Of a stretch of DNA of 64,000 nt, positions 16,585 through 31,805 are shown piece after piece. The stretch spans positions 8,742,001 to 8,806,000 of the forward strand of contig NZ_JARXYP010000002.1 in assembly GCF_029893805.1 (NCBI RefSeq), given 5' to 3'. Below the pieces are notes generated by a model. The model did not search any database and was not told the origin of the DNA. It worked only from the letters and a program-made list of their open reading frames with translations. The DNA is from Streptomyces sp. SAI-135 (GTDB lineage Bacteria > Actinomycetota > Actinomycetes > Streptomycetales > Streptomycetaceae). A program made the translations under genes and the position numbers. Position 1 is the stretch's first letter, and every line of letters begins with the position of its first letter.

Positions 16585-16602
16585 TTCAGGGAAATCCCTG
16601 AA
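16585..16602. promoter_or_regulatory. dyad TTCAGGGA-AA-TCCCTGAA, candidate PAS-LuxR operator in antB-antC region
   Basis: Two exact 8-bp arms flank AA. The inner 12 bases agree fully with VGGGAWWTCCCB of the PimM/FscRI consensus, and only the outer four deviate. It lies 82 bp upstream of the antC start. The rest of the 307-bp antB-antC gap (16377-16683) holds no gene. Confidence 0.65.
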
Positions 16603-16683
16603 TCGCCGGCCGCCGGGCCGGTTCGCCTTGACCCGCCCTGTGCCGGTGCCTCAACGTGCTGTGCCGTACGTGAGGGTTGCGCT

Positions 16684-19600
16684 ATGTCACTCCAGGAGGA
16701 CGCACGTCGACCGCTGTCCGGAGCCCAGGAGGGTCTCTGGTACGCCGGACGGCTCGCACCGGACAGCGCCGCGTACAACACCGCGGAGGCCGTGGAGATC
16801 CACGGGCCCCTCGACACCGCCCTGTTCGAGACCGCGCTGCGGCGTGTCGTCGCCGAGGCCGACACCTTCGCCCTGCGGTTCACCGACACCGACGACGGCC
16901 CCCGCTGCCACCCGGCACCGGACGCGGACGACTGGCCTCTGCACCGGGTCGACGTCAGCGGCGCCTCCGATCCGGAGGCCGCCGCGTGGGAGTACGTCCG
17001 CGCCGACCTCGCGACCCCGGTGGACCCCGACAAGGGCCCTCTGTTCGCGCACACCCTGCTGACCCTCGCCGAGGACCGGCACCTGTGGCTGCTGCGAGCC
17101 CATCACGTGCTGCTGGACGGCTACAGCTACAAGCTCCTCGGGCGCCGCCTGGCCGAGACCTACAACGCACTGGCCGAGGAGCGGGAACCGGAGCCGTGCG
17201 CCTTCGCGCCGGTGCGCCGGCTCCAGGAGGAGGAGGCGGCCTACCTCGCCTCCGACCGCTTCGCCCGCGACCGCGACCACTGGGCGCAGCGCCTGGCCGA
17301 CCTGCCCGAACCCGCCCGGCTCACCGCCCGCACGGCGCCACCCACCGCGCCCTTCCTGCGCCGCACCGCCGAACTGACGCCCGCCGAGACCGCTGCCCTG
17401 GACACCGCGGCCGCCCGCCTCGGGGTTCAGCGCACCGACCTGCTGACCGCGGCGACCGCCGCCTACCTGCACCGGATGACCGGGGCCCACGACCTGGTGC
17501 TGGGCATGGCCACGATGAGCCGGCTGGGCAGCGCCGCCCTGCGGACCCCCGGCACCGCCTCCGACGTCCTGCCGCTGCGTGTCGCCGCCGCCCCCGCGAC
17601 GACCGTCGGGGGGCTGGCCCGGGCCGTCGCCGACGAACTGCGGGCCCTGCGCCGCCACCAGCGCTACCGCGGCGAGTTCCTCCGCCGGGACCTGGGCCTG
17701 CTGGGCACCGGACGCCGGCTCTACGGACCGGTGCTGAACATCGTCCCGTTCGACGAGTCCCCCGTCTTCGGCGGGCACCCCACCACCTGGCACCACCTGT
17801 CCGGCGGAGCCGTCGACGACCTGCAGATCTCGGTGCGCCCCGGACAGCGCGGCGGCGGACTGTGGCTGGCCCTCGACGCCAACCCCGCCCTGTACGACGA
17901 GGACGAACTCGCGCTGCACCGCGACCGGTTCTGCACCCTGCTGCGCCTGCTGGGCGGGGCCGACCCGGCGACGCCGCTGGGTGACCTGGACCTCCTGCTG
18001 CCGGGCGAACACCCCCGCGACACCCCGGCGCACACGTACCCGGTCGGGCGGACCCTCACGGAGCTGTTCGAGGAACGGGCGGCGGCCGGACCAGAGCGCA
18101 CGGCCGTCAGCCACGGCGACGAACGGCTCACCTACGCCGAGCTCAACGCCGAGGCCAACCGGATCGCCCGGCTGCTGACCGAGCACGGCGCGGGCCCCGG
18201 CCGGGTCGTGGCGCTCGCCCTGGAGCGCGGCATCCGGCTGCTGCCCGCCCTGCTGGCCGTCCTGAAGACCGGCGCCGCCTACCTGCCCCTGGACCCGGGT
18301 CAGCCGACCGGAAGGCTGCGGCTGGTCGTCGAGGACGCGGCCCCCGTCGTCCTCGTCACCGAACACGCCCACGCCCACCTCGCCCAGGACACCGTCCCCA
18401 CTCTGCTGCTGGACGACCCCCAGGTGGCCGCGGATCTCGCCCGCCGCTCCGGCACCGACCTGACCGCCACCGAACGGCACGGCCCGCTCAGCCCGTCCGA
18501 CACCGCGTACATCATCCACACCTCCGGCTCCACCGGCCGCCCCAAGGGCGTACCCGTGCCGCACGCCAACGTCGTACGCCTCTTCGCCGCCGCGGCCGAG
18601 CACTTCGACTTCCGGGCCGACGACGTGTGGACGCTGTTCCACTCCTACGCCTTCGACTTCTCCGTGTGGGAGATCTGGGGAGCCCTGCTGCACGGCGGCC
18701 GGATCGTCGTCGTGCCCTACGCCGTCAGCCGCTCGCCGCGCGACTTCCTCGACCTGCTGCACCGCGAGGGCGTGACCGTCCTCAACCAGACACCGTCCGC
18801 GTTCGAGCAGCTCATCGACGCCGACCTCGAACACGGCCGCGGCAGCGGGGCGTTGCGCTACGTCGTCTTCGGCGGGGAGGCCCTGCGCCCGGCGCGGCTG
18901 CGCCCCTGGGCCGACCGGCACGGCCTCGACCGGCCGGCCCTGGTGAACATGTACGGCATCACCGAGACCACCGTGCACGTCACCCACCACCGCCTCACCG
19001 AAGCCGACCTGGACGACCCGCGCCGCGTCAGCGTCATCGGCCGGCCGCTCGCCGACCTGCGGGTGCACCTGCTGGACCCCGAGGGGCGCCCGGTGCCGCC
19101 GGGCGCGACGGGGGAGATGTACGTCTCCGGCGCCGGCGTCGCCCCCGGTTACCTCGACCGTCCCGAGCAGACCGCGGAACGCTTCCTCGACGACCCCTAC
19201 GGCCCGCCCGGCACCCGCATGTACCGCTCGGGCGACCTGGCCCGGCGCCGCCCCGACGGCACCCTCGACTACGTGGGCCGCGCCGACGCCCAGATACAGC
19301 TGCGCGGCTTCCGCGTCGAGCCCGGCGAGATCGAGGCCGTCCTGGCCGCCCACCCGGGCGTCGCCCGCGCCGCCGTCGTGCCCCGCCGCACCGGCAACGG
19401 CGCCCTGCACCTCATCGCCTACGCCGTGCCCGCGGGCGACGCACCCGTGTCCCCCGCCGACCTGCGCACCCACGCCGCCGCGCACCTGCCCGAGCACATG
19501 GTCCCGGCCGCCTGCGTCCTCGTGGACGCCCTGCCGCTGACCGCGAACGGCAAACTCGACGTGCAGGCCCTGCCCGACCCCGACTTCACCGCCGCCGCGT

Positions 19601-22600
19601 CCGGCACCCGGCCGGCGACAGCCCCACAGCGTTTGGTGTGTGCCCTGTTCGAGGACGTGCTGGACCTGCCGGGCGATTCCGTGGGCGTGGACGCCCGCTT
19701 CTTCGACCTCGGCGGCGACTCCCTGCTCGCCACCCGCCTGCTGGCCCGGCTGCGGCAGCGGACCGGTGCGGAGATCCCCATCACCGCCCTGTTCGAGGCG
19801 CCGACCCCGGCCGCGCTCGCCGAACGGCTCGCCGCGGGCACGCAGGGCACCCCGCCCCGGCCCGTCCTCGGCGCCGCAGCCCGCCCGCAGCGGGTGCCGC
19901 TGTCCTTCGCCCAGGAACGCATGTGGTTCCTGAACCGGCTCGACGAGGGCGCGGCCACCTACCACATCCCGCTCATCGTCCCCGTCGGGGCCGGCCTCGA
20001 CCCCGACGCGCTCCAGGCCGCCCTAGGGGACCTGGCCGACCGGCACGAGAGCCTGCGCACGGTGATCGCCGAGCAGGACGGGTCGGCCTTCCAGCGCATC
20101 CTGCCGCCCGGAGAGCTGCGCCCGGTGCTGCGGCGCGTCGACTGCCCCGCCGCGGAGATCGCCGCCCACGTCCGTGCCGCCTCACGCCGCCGCTTCGACC
20201 TGACCGCCGAAAGCCCCCTGGCCACCTGGCTGTTGGGCACCGGCAGCGACCGGGTCCTGCTGTTCGTGCTGCACCACAGCGCCGCCGACGGCTGGTCGCT
20301 GGCCCCCTTCGCCGCCGACCTGTCCGCCGCCTACGCGGCCCGCCGGGCGGGCCGGGCACCGCAGTGGGCCCCGCTGACGGTGCAGTACGCCGACTACGCG
20401 CTGTGGCAGCGCGCCCTGCTCGCCCCCGGCCCGGACGGCCCCGGCCGCCTGGAGCGGCTCACCGGCCATTGGCGCGGCGCGCTGGACGGCCTGCCCGAGG
20501 AATGCACCCTGCCCGGCGACCGGCCGCGTCCCACCGCACCGAGCGGCGCGGGCGCGCACGTCGAAGTCGCCGTCGACGCCGAGCTGCACCGTGCGCTGCT
20601 GCGCCTGGCCGACCGCGAGGGCGCCAGCCTGTTCATGGTGCTGCACGCCGCCCTCAGCGCCCTGCTCACCCGCTGCGGCGCGGGCGAGGACATCGTCCTC
20701 GGCACCCCCGTCGCCGGCCGCACCGAACCCGGCCTCGACCCCCTGATCGGCCTGATCACCAACACCCTGGTGCTGCGCGCCGACACCTCCGGCGACCCCG
20801 CCTTCGCCGACCTCCTCGCCCGGCTGCGCACCGCCGACCTGGCCGCCCTGGACCACCAGGACCTGCCCTTCGACCGGCTGGTGGAGGAGCTCAACCCGCC
20901 CCGCACGCCCGGCCGGCACCCCCTGTTCCAAGTGATGCTGGCCCTGCAGAACAACACGCCCGCCGTCCTCGAACTCGACGGCACCCGCACCCCGTTGCGA
21001 CCCACCGCCACCGGCACCGCCAAGTTCGACCTGTTCGTCGACGTCCTCCAGCGCCAGGATGCCGCGGGCGCCCCCGACGGCCTGACCCTGCACGTCGAGT
21101 ACGCCACCGACCTCTACGACGCACCGACCGCCGAGGCGTTCGCCCGCGCCCTGCACGGCGTCCTGCGCACGGTGAGCACCGACCCCGCCGTCCGTCTCGG
21201 TCAGCTGCCCGCGCTTCCCGAGCGCACCCCCGTCCCGGCCACGACCGACACGGCCGACCTCGCGGGCGCGGCCCGGTCCGTGCCCGGCATCCGCGACGCC
21301 CACGTGCTGCCCGGCCACGGCGACTCCCCGGCCCGCCTGTACGTGGTGCCCGGGCGGCCCGACGCCGCCGAACGCGTCGAGGAACTCCTGGCCCGTGCGG
21401 GCAACGGCACGGTCCGGGTCACAGCCGTCAACGCCCTGCCCCGCACCGAGGACGGCAACATCGACAACGCGGCGCTGCGGGCCCTGCCCACCGTCGACAC
21501 GACCGCGGCCACGGCCTGGCGGGAGCGGCTGGCCGAGCTGCCCGGCGTCACATCCGTCGACGTGGCGGTGGAGAACGCCCCCGAGGAACTGGAACGCCGC
21601 CACACCGGCCTGCCCGACCGCCCCGCCCAGGCAGCCCCCACCACCCGCCCGGCGCCGGCCCGCGCAGTCCCCGCCGTCAGCGAGGGCCCCGCCCTGAGCG
21701 AGCCGTCCGTGCCCAGCTGGGCCGAGGCCCTGCGCCGCGCCGCCGCACGCGAGAAGGGCGACATCGTCCACGTCCACGCCGACGGCAGCGAGCACCGGCG
21801 CAGCTACGCCTCCCTCATCCCCGAGGCGTCCCGCGTCCTGGCCGGGCTGCGCCGGGCCGGCCTGCGCCCGGGCGACCAGGTCATCCTCCAGTGCGACGTC
21901 ACCGAGGACTTCCTCGCCGTGCTGTGGGGCTGCGTCCTCGGCGGCTTCGTCGCCGTCCCGCTGACCGTCCCCACCTCCTACGACACGCCCTCCGCGGCGC
22001 TGACCAAGCTGGAGGGCATCTGGCGGATGCTCGGCCGGCCCTGGATCGTCAGCTCCGCCGAACGCGAGGCAGGGCTGCGCGAGGTCGCCGCCCGGCAGGA
22101 CTGGCCCGGACCGCGCATCACCACGGCCGACGCGCTGCGCGCAGCGCCCGAGGACCACGACTGGTACCCCGCCCGGCCCGACGACCTGATGCTGATGCTG
22201 ATGACGTCCGGCAGCACCGGCCTGCCCAAGGCGGTACGGCTCACCCACCGCAACGTGCTGACCCGCTCGGCCGCCACCGAGCAGCTCAACGGCCTCGGCG
22301 CCGACGACGTTTCCCTGAACTGGATCCCCCTCGACCACGTCACCGGCGTGGTCATGTTCCACCTGCGCGACGTGTACCTGGGCTGCCGCCAGATCCACGC
22401 CCCCACCCCCTGGATCCTGCAGGACCCGCTGCGCTGGATGGACCTCGCCGACCGGCACCGGGTCACCGTCACCTGGGCACCCAACTTCGCCTTCGGGCTC
22501 CTGGCCGAACAGTCCCACCGCTTCACGGGCCGTGACTGGGACCTGTCGCCGATGCGGCTGGTGATGAACGCCGGCGAGGTCGTCGTCGCCTCCGCGGCCC

Positions 22601-25321
22601 GCGGCTTCCTGCACGCGCTGAAGCCCTTCGGCCTGCCGCAGGACGTGATGCACCCCGGCTGGGGCATGTCCGAGACCTGCTCGGTGGTCACCGACGCCGT
22701 CCTGCCCGCCGCACCGGTCCCGGGCGAGGGCACGTTCGTGAGCTGCGGCCGCCCCTACCCCGGGTTCGCCATGCGGGTCGTCGACGAACAGGGCACCGTC
22801 CTGCCCGAGGGCGAGGCGGGCCGCTTCCAGGTCCGCGGCACCTCGGTGACCGGTGGCTACCACGACAACCCGGCCGCCAACGCGGAGGCGTTCACCGACG
22901 ACGGCTGGTTCGACACCGGCGACCTGGCGTTCCTGCGCGACGGAGAGCTCTACATCACCGGCCGCGCCAAGGACGTCATCATCGTCAACGGCGTCAACCA
23001 CTACAGCCACGAGATCGAAGCCTGCGTGGAGGAACTCCCTTACGCGGAGCGGAGTTTCACGGCCGCGGTCGCGGTGCGCACCGACCCCGCCTCACCCACC
23101 GACGAACTCGCCCTGTTCCTGCACCTGACCCCCGAGGCCGGCGCCGACCCGGCCCGCGCCCTGCGGGAGATCGCCGGCAAGGTCACCCGGGAGATCGGCG
23201 TCAGCCCGGCCTTCCTCGTCCCGGTGCCGCGGGACGCCGTCCCCAAGACGGAGATCGGCAAGATCCAGCGCACCAAGCTGCGCAAGAGCTTCGAGGCGGG
23301 CGACTTCGACGACGAGGTGCGCCGCACCCAGGTGCTGCTGGGCACCGCGGCCACCGTCCCCGACTGGTTCCTGCGCCCGGTGTGGCAGCGGACGGAACGA
23401 CCCGACGCCCCCGCCGTGGCGCCGGGCCGGCACACCCTCGTCCTGGCGGGCGGCGACCCGCAGGTCGGCGCACTCGCCGAGCGGCTCGCCGAGGCGCTGC
23501 GTTCGGCGGGCGGCCTGTGCACGGTGGTCGAGGAGGCAACCGCGTACGAGCGGCTGGACGCCGCCCACTACCGGGTCCGGCCCGTGGAGACCGCCGACTA
23601 CGCCGCGATGCTGGGCCAGTTGGCGGACGACGAGCGACCCGTCGACGCCGTCCTGTACCTCGACGGTCTCCGCGGCACGGGCGAGCCGCCGGTGGCGCCG
23701 AACGACACGACGGGCGTGGAGAGGCTGCTGGCGTTCGCCCGGGTCCTCGCCGAACGGCCCGGCCCGCAGCGCCCCGTGGACCTGGTGTACGTCTCGGCGG
23801 GCGCCCAGGCCGTGCGCCCCGGCGACCGGCCCGCACCGGCGCACGCCATGGCCGCGGCCCTGCTGAAGTCGCTGGCCGAGGAGTCCGCCGCGCTGCGCAC
23901 CCGTCACCTCGACCTGTCCGCCGACGACGCCATGGACCCGTTGCCCGTCCTCGCGGCCGAGACGACGGCCACCGACGACGGCGCGGACATCGCCTACCGC
24001 GACGGACACCGGTACGTACGCCGCCTCGCCCCCCTGCCCGAGACCCCCGCCCGCGCCGAACCGGCCGCGCGGGACGGCTTCACCCTGATCACCGGCGGCC
24101 TCGGCGGGGTCGGCACCGAGATCGCCGCCCACCTGCTGCGCACCCCCGGCACCCGGCTGCTCGTCCTCGGCCGCACCCCCGAGGACGAGGCCGAAGCCCT
24201 GCCGGCGCTGCGCGAACGCGGTGAGGTCCGCTACGCCCGCGCCGACGTCACCGACGAACACCAGGTGCGGGCCGCCGTCGAGGCCGCCGCCGAGGACTGG
24301 GGCGTGCCCCTGACGTCAGTGCTGCACCTGGCCGGCACGCTCGTGGAACGGCCCGTGGGCGACCTGGACACCACCACCTGGCGCCGGGCGCTGGAGGCGA
24401 AGGTGCGCGGCGCGTGGACGCTGCACCGGCTCACCGCCGACCACCCGCACGTCTCCTTCGTCACCTTCTCCTCGGTCAACGGCTTCTTCGGCGGCGCCAT
24501 GAACGCCGCGTACGCCGCCGCCAACGCCTACCTGGACGCCCTCGCCGCGTACCGCCGCAGCCTCGGCCTGCCCGCGCAGTCACTGGCCTGGAGCATGTGG
24601 CGCGAGCGCGGCATGAGCCGCGGCTACGGTCTCACCGCCCTCACCGAGGCCCGGGGCTACCGTCTGCTCGATGCGCCCGCCGCGCTGCGCTCGTTCGAGT
24701 TCGCCCGCACCCTGGACCAACCGCACCTGTTGATCGGCGCCGACCGCACCGCCCCCTGGGTGGGCAGCCACGTCGTGGCCCCCGTGCGCCAGACCCGGCG
24801 CCTGACCGCTCGCGTCGGCCTGGAGGACGGCACCGACCTGGGCGCCCTGTACCGCGCCGCGGCAGCCGGCGCGCGGGCGGCCGGCTTGTCCGACGACGCG
24901 TGGACGCTGTGCTCGGCGGGCAGCACCGGCGTCCGTCCGGACGAGCCCGGGACGGAAGAGGACCTGCGGCGCCTGGAGGGCCGGCTGGCCCAGGTGTGGC
25001 GCGAGGTCCTGGACCGTGACCGGGTGGGCCTGGACGACAACTTCTTCGACCTGGGCGGCAACTCGCTGCTCCTGGTCACCGCGCAGAGCGCCGTCAACCG
25101 CGCCTTCGGCAGCGAACTGTCCGTCGTCGACCTGTTCGCGCACCCCACCGTCCGCGACCTGGCCCGCCACCTGGCGGCCACCGGTGCGGGCCCCGTGGCC
25201 GACATCGAAGCGGCCTCCGGGCCGGAGAGCGTCGACGGCCTGGACCGCGCCAGGGAACAGGCCCGCCGGCAACGTGCCGCCCGCGCCCGCCGCACCGCCC
25301 GCCAGGGCAAGGACCACCGCC

Positions 25322-25329
<8 letters not shown>
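16684..25329 (+). CDS. antC: AntC, NRPS C-A(Thr)-T-C-A(keto acid)-KR-T
   Basis: A 2,881-residue two-module NRPS. C1 spans about 1-440 (HHVLLDG from residue 140), A1 about 458-960, T1 at Ser1013 (GGDSL), C2 about 1071-1505 (HHSAADG from 1197), A2 about 1679-2203 (TSGSTGLPKA from 1841), KR about 2400-2700 (TGGLGGVGTE near 2471) and T2 at Ser2794 (GGNSL). Aligning A1 to GrsA by eye gives the code D-F-W-N-V-G-M-V-H-K, the threonine signature. A2 is the divergent alpha-keto-acid type and the KR keeps the Ser-Tyr motif (FSSVNG, NAAYAAANAY), so this module makes an alpha-hydroxy acid (lactate in antimycin) and an ester bond. ATG 16684 begins just before the C domain. The stop overlaps antD. Confidence 0.96.
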
Positions 25330-29209
<3,880 letters not shown>

Positions 29210-29237
29210 AACCCGCGACGCGACGAGGAGAACCAGC

Positions 29238-30467
29238 GTGCAAGCGACCCAGGACCTCTACGAACTCGGTGACGCCCCCGAGATCGGCACCGCTCCGAAG
29301 AGGATGTACGCCTCGCTCATCCGCCGTGAGCGCTACGGACAGCCCGTCGACGCCTTCCGTACCGAGGTGGTCGACGTCCCGCCCGTGGGGCGCGGACAGG
29401 TCCTGGTGAAGGTGATGGCGGCCGGCATCAACTACAACAACGTCTGGGCGGCCCTCGGTTCACCGCTCGACGTGATCGCCGCCCGGCAGAAGGCGGGCGC
29501 CACCGAGGACTTCCACATCGGCGGCTCCGACCTGTCCGGGATCGTGTGGGCGGTCGGTGAGGACGTACGCGGAGTGGAGCTCGGCGACGAGGTCGTCGTC
29601 CTCGCCAACCGCTGGGACGAGAAGGCCGAGGACATCCGCCTCGGCGGCGACCCCACCTGGTCCGCCAGCCAGCGCGTGTGGGGATACGAGGAGAACTACG
29701 GCTCGTTCGCGCAGTTCGCCGTCGTCGACGACTACATGTGCCACCCCAAGCCCGCACGCCTGTCCTGGGCGGAGGCCGCCTGCTACATGGCGACCGCCGC
29801 CACCGCCTACCGCCAGCTCTTCGGCTGGCCGCCGCACACCGTCCGCCCCGGCGACCCGGTGCTGATCTGGGGCGGCGCCGGCGGACTGGGCTGCATCGCC
29901 ATCCAGCTCGTCCGGCACGTCGGCGGCATCCCCGTCGCGGTCGTCTCCAGCGAGGAACGGGGAGAGTTCTGCCTCAAGCTGGGCGCCGAGGGATTCATCG
30001 ACCGGCGGAGGTTCGACCACTGGGGGCGGCTTCCGGACACCTCCGACGACGCGGCGACGGCACGCTGGCTGTCGGGAGCCAGGGCCTTCGGACGGGCCTT
30101 CTGGGAGGTGCTGGGCGAGCGGCGCAGCCCCCGCATCGTGCTGGAGCACTCCGGCGCCGACACCATCCCCACCTCCCTGTACCTGTGCGACAACGGCGGC
30201 ATGGTCGTGCTCTGCGGCGGCACCACCGGCTACAACGGCGACGTCGACCTGCGCTTCCTGTGGATGCGGCAGAAGCGGCTCCAGGGCTCGCACGTCGCCA
30301 CGGCACGGGAAGCGCGTGAGGTCACCCGGCTGATCGACCAGGGGATCATCGATCCGTGTCTGTCCCGCACCTTCGACTTCGACGAGATCGGCCTCGCCCA
30401 CCAGCTCATCCACGACAACCGGCACCCGGCGGGCAACATGGCGGCCCGGGTGGGCGACCTGGGGTGA
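29238..30467 (+). CDS. antE: AntE, crotonyl-CoA carboxylase/reductase
   Basis: A 409-residue zinc-free medium-chain reductase of the CCR family. It reductively carboxylates alpha,beta-unsaturated acyl-CoAs to alkylmalonyl-CoA extender units for AntD. Landmarks are AAGINYNNVWAA, HIGGSDLSGIVWAVG, the YEENYGSFAQF segment typical of CCRs, the nucleotide site LIWGGAGGLGCIAIQL and the C-terminal HPAGNMAARVG. GTG 29238 follows GAGGAG, 28 bp after antD, so it is the third gene of antCDE. Substrate range of this step and of the AT explains the variable C-7 alkyl group of antimycins. Confidence 0.95.
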   Translation: MQATQDLYELGDAPEIGTAPKRMYASLIRRERYGQPVDAFRTEVVDVPPVGRGQVLVKVMAAGINYNNVWAALGSPLDVIAARQKAGATEDFHIGGSDLSGIVWAVGEDVRGVELGDEVVVLANRWDEKAEDIRLGGDPTWSASQRVWGYEENYGSFAQFAVVDDYMCHPKPARLSWAEAACYMATAATAYRQLFGWPPHTVRPGDPVLIWGGAGGLGCIAIQLVRHVGGIPVAVVSSEERGEFCLKLGAEGFIDRRRFDHWGRLPDTSDDAATARWLSGARAFGRAFWEVLGERRSPRIVLEHSGADTIPTSLYLCDNGGMVVLCGGTTGYNGDVDLRFLWMRQKRLQGSHVATAREAREVTRLIDQGIIDPCLSRTFDFDEIGLAHQLIHDNRHPAGNMAARVGDLG

Positions 30468-30534
30468 TTCGTCCTCGGCCTGAGGGGTACTCGCGGCGGG
30501 GTACGACGCACGCGACCTCCTGGAGGTACCCCCC

Positions 30535-30732
30535 ATGGGCAAGCTCGGCGACATGATGAACAAGGCCAAGGCGATGGCCAAGGGCCACCCCGACCAGGCG
30601 GACAAGGGCGTCTCGGGCGCCGAACGCATGGTCGACGAGCGCACGGGCAACAAGTACGACGCCCAGACCGACAAGGCGGCCGACGCGGTGCGGCGTTCCT
30701 ACCAGGACGGCGGCACGACGCCGGAGCGCTGA
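30535..30732 (+). CDS. small MT0933-like 'antitoxin' protein
   Basis: A 65-residue hydrophilic protein resembling the MT0933 antitoxin family (MGKLGDMMNKAKAMAKGHPDQADKG, here quoted as LGDMMNKAKAMAKGHPDQAD, then TGNKYDAQTDKAADAV). The family name is by similarity only; such proteins are abundant in actinobacteria, and here no toxin gene is adjacent. GGAGGTACCCCCC precedes ATG 30535. It sits 67 bp after antE on the same strand and before a strong hairpin, so it may be read from the antCDE transcript, but nothing ties it to antimycin synthesis. Confidence 0.72.
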   Translation: MGKLGDMMNKAKAMAKGHPDQADKGVSGAERMVDERTGNKYDAQTDKAADAVRRSYQDGGTTPER

Positions 30733-30743
30733 CCCGTCGCCCC

Positions 30744-30772
30744 GCCCGTCCCCGGTACCCCCGGGGACGGGC
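30744..30772. terminator. perfect 12-bp hairpin, convergent terminator
   Basis: GCCCGTCCCCGG (30744-30755) and CCGGGGACGGGC (30761-30772) pair around a 5-nt loop. It lies between the convergent stops of the MT0933-like gene and antQ and can end both the antCDE and antGFQ transcripts. Confidence 0.8.
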
Positions 30773-30781
30773 GGCTTCCTG

Positions 30782-31783
30782 TCAGCCGCGGGCGGCGTCC
30801 CGGCCGGTCACATAGCTGAAGACTCCCGCCGCCCCGATCGCCGTTCCGAACGCCGCCTCGATGGGCACGATCCGCACCCGCACGGCGCGCCCGGGATCGG
30901 CGCGCAGGCAGACACGCAGCCCGTCCCCGCAGGACGAGGCCCGCAAGTCCCGCAGACCCCCCTCCGCCATGGCGAGGGCCTTCCAGGCCGATTCCTTCGC
31001 GGAGAACAACGCGGTCACCGACCAGACGGCGAGCAACGGCTCCTCGTCCGCGCACAGCACCAGACGGGCCGCCGCTCGGGGGAGGGGCCGCAGCTCCAGG
31101 TCACAGCCGGCGGGGAGTGGGAGACCGGGATCGGGCGCAACGGCGACGGCGATCCCCGCACTGTGCGAGATCGACGCGGCCCGGCCCGGCGGGAACACCG
31201 GCAGGCGCCCCGACCGGGGGATCTCACCGCAGTCCAGCCCCACCGCCCGCAGGGCCCTGCGGGCGGCCCGCCGGCCGGCCAGGAACTCCCGCCGCCGCTG
31301 CTCCGGCATCGGCGCCGCGGCGGCCGCCTCGGCGGGTCCGGCAGGTTCCGCACCCGGTTCGGAGACGGCCGCGACACCGAGCCCGAGCCCGGCGGCGAGA
31401 AGGAGCGGACCCAGCGCGGCCAGGTCCCCGCCCAGCCGCCCCGGCAACGGCTTGCCACGGTGCTGCGGCTCTTCGTCGACGTCCCGGCCCAGCCACACAG
31501 GCTTGCTGGAGCCCTGAGCCGCCCATATCGGCTCCTCGCCGGCCGGGCCCGGCCACACAGGTCTCCCGGAGCGCTGAGCCGTCGATATCGGCTCCTCGTC
31601 GTCCCGGCCCGGCCACGCAGGTCTCCCGGAGCCCTCAGCCGTCGACATCGGCTCCCCTCCAGTCCGGCCCGGCCGCACAGGCAGCCCGTAGCCCTGAACC
31701 GCCGACAGATGCTCCACACCAAGCCGGGCCGGCCACGGCGTCCGCGTCGTGGCCGGCCCGGTCGGGGTCGGGCGCTCGGTCAT
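30782..31783 (-). CDS. antQ: AntQ, phosphopantetheinyl transferase with repeat-rich N-terminal extension
   Basis: The C-terminal ~220 residues of this 333-residue protein are a Sfp/EntD-type PPTase: RRREFLAGRRAARRAL, SISHSAG, GCDLELRPL and the magnesium/catalytic FSAKESAWKAL. It attaches phosphopantetheine to carrier domains (AntC, AntD, AntG). The N-terminal ~100 residues are unusual, with near-identical 20-residue repeats of the type STAQRSGRPVWPGPAGEEPI encoded by 60-bp tandem DNA repeats. ATG 31783 has a GAGGG site and lies 22 bp after the antF stop, so an antG-F-Q operon is likely and the extension is probably translated. No better in-frame start was found between the repeats and the PPTase core. 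Confidence 0.88.
   Translation of the reverse strand: MTERPTPTGPATTRTPWPARLGVEHLSAVQGYGLPVRPGRTGGEPMSTAEGSGRPAWPGRDDEEPISTAQRSGRPVWPGPAGEEPIWAAQGSSKPVWLGRDVDEEPQHRGKPLPGRLGGDLAALGPLLLAAGLGLGVAAVSEPGAEPAGPAEAAAAAPMPEQRRREFLAGRRAARRALRAVGLDCGEIPRSGRLPVFPPGRAASISHSAGIAVAVAPDPGLPLPAGCDLELRPLPRAAARLVLCADEEPLLAVWSVTALFSAKESAWKALAMAEGGLRDLRASSCGDGLRVCLRADPGRAVRVRIVPIEAAFGTAIGAAGVFSYVTGRDAARG
31481..31740. repeat. 60-bp tandem repeats within antQ (about four copies)
   Basis: Units begin at 31501, 31561, 31621 and 31681 with an exact 60-bp period, and a partial unit lies at 31481-31500. Each holds CCGGCCCGGCC-CAG, CTCCCGGAGC and a GATATCGGCTCC-like block, with substitutions but no length change. The period is 20 codons, so the repeats stay in frame in AntQ. 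Confidence 0.92.
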
Positions 31784-31805
31784 CGCCGGACGCCCTCGCG
31801 CGCGC

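Noticed and set aside
30535..30732. A toxin-antitoxin pair
   Set aside because: No toxin-like gene flanks the MT0933-like protein.
31501..31740. CRISPR array
   Set aside because: The 60-bp units are contiguous and diverged without spacers and encode part of AntQ.
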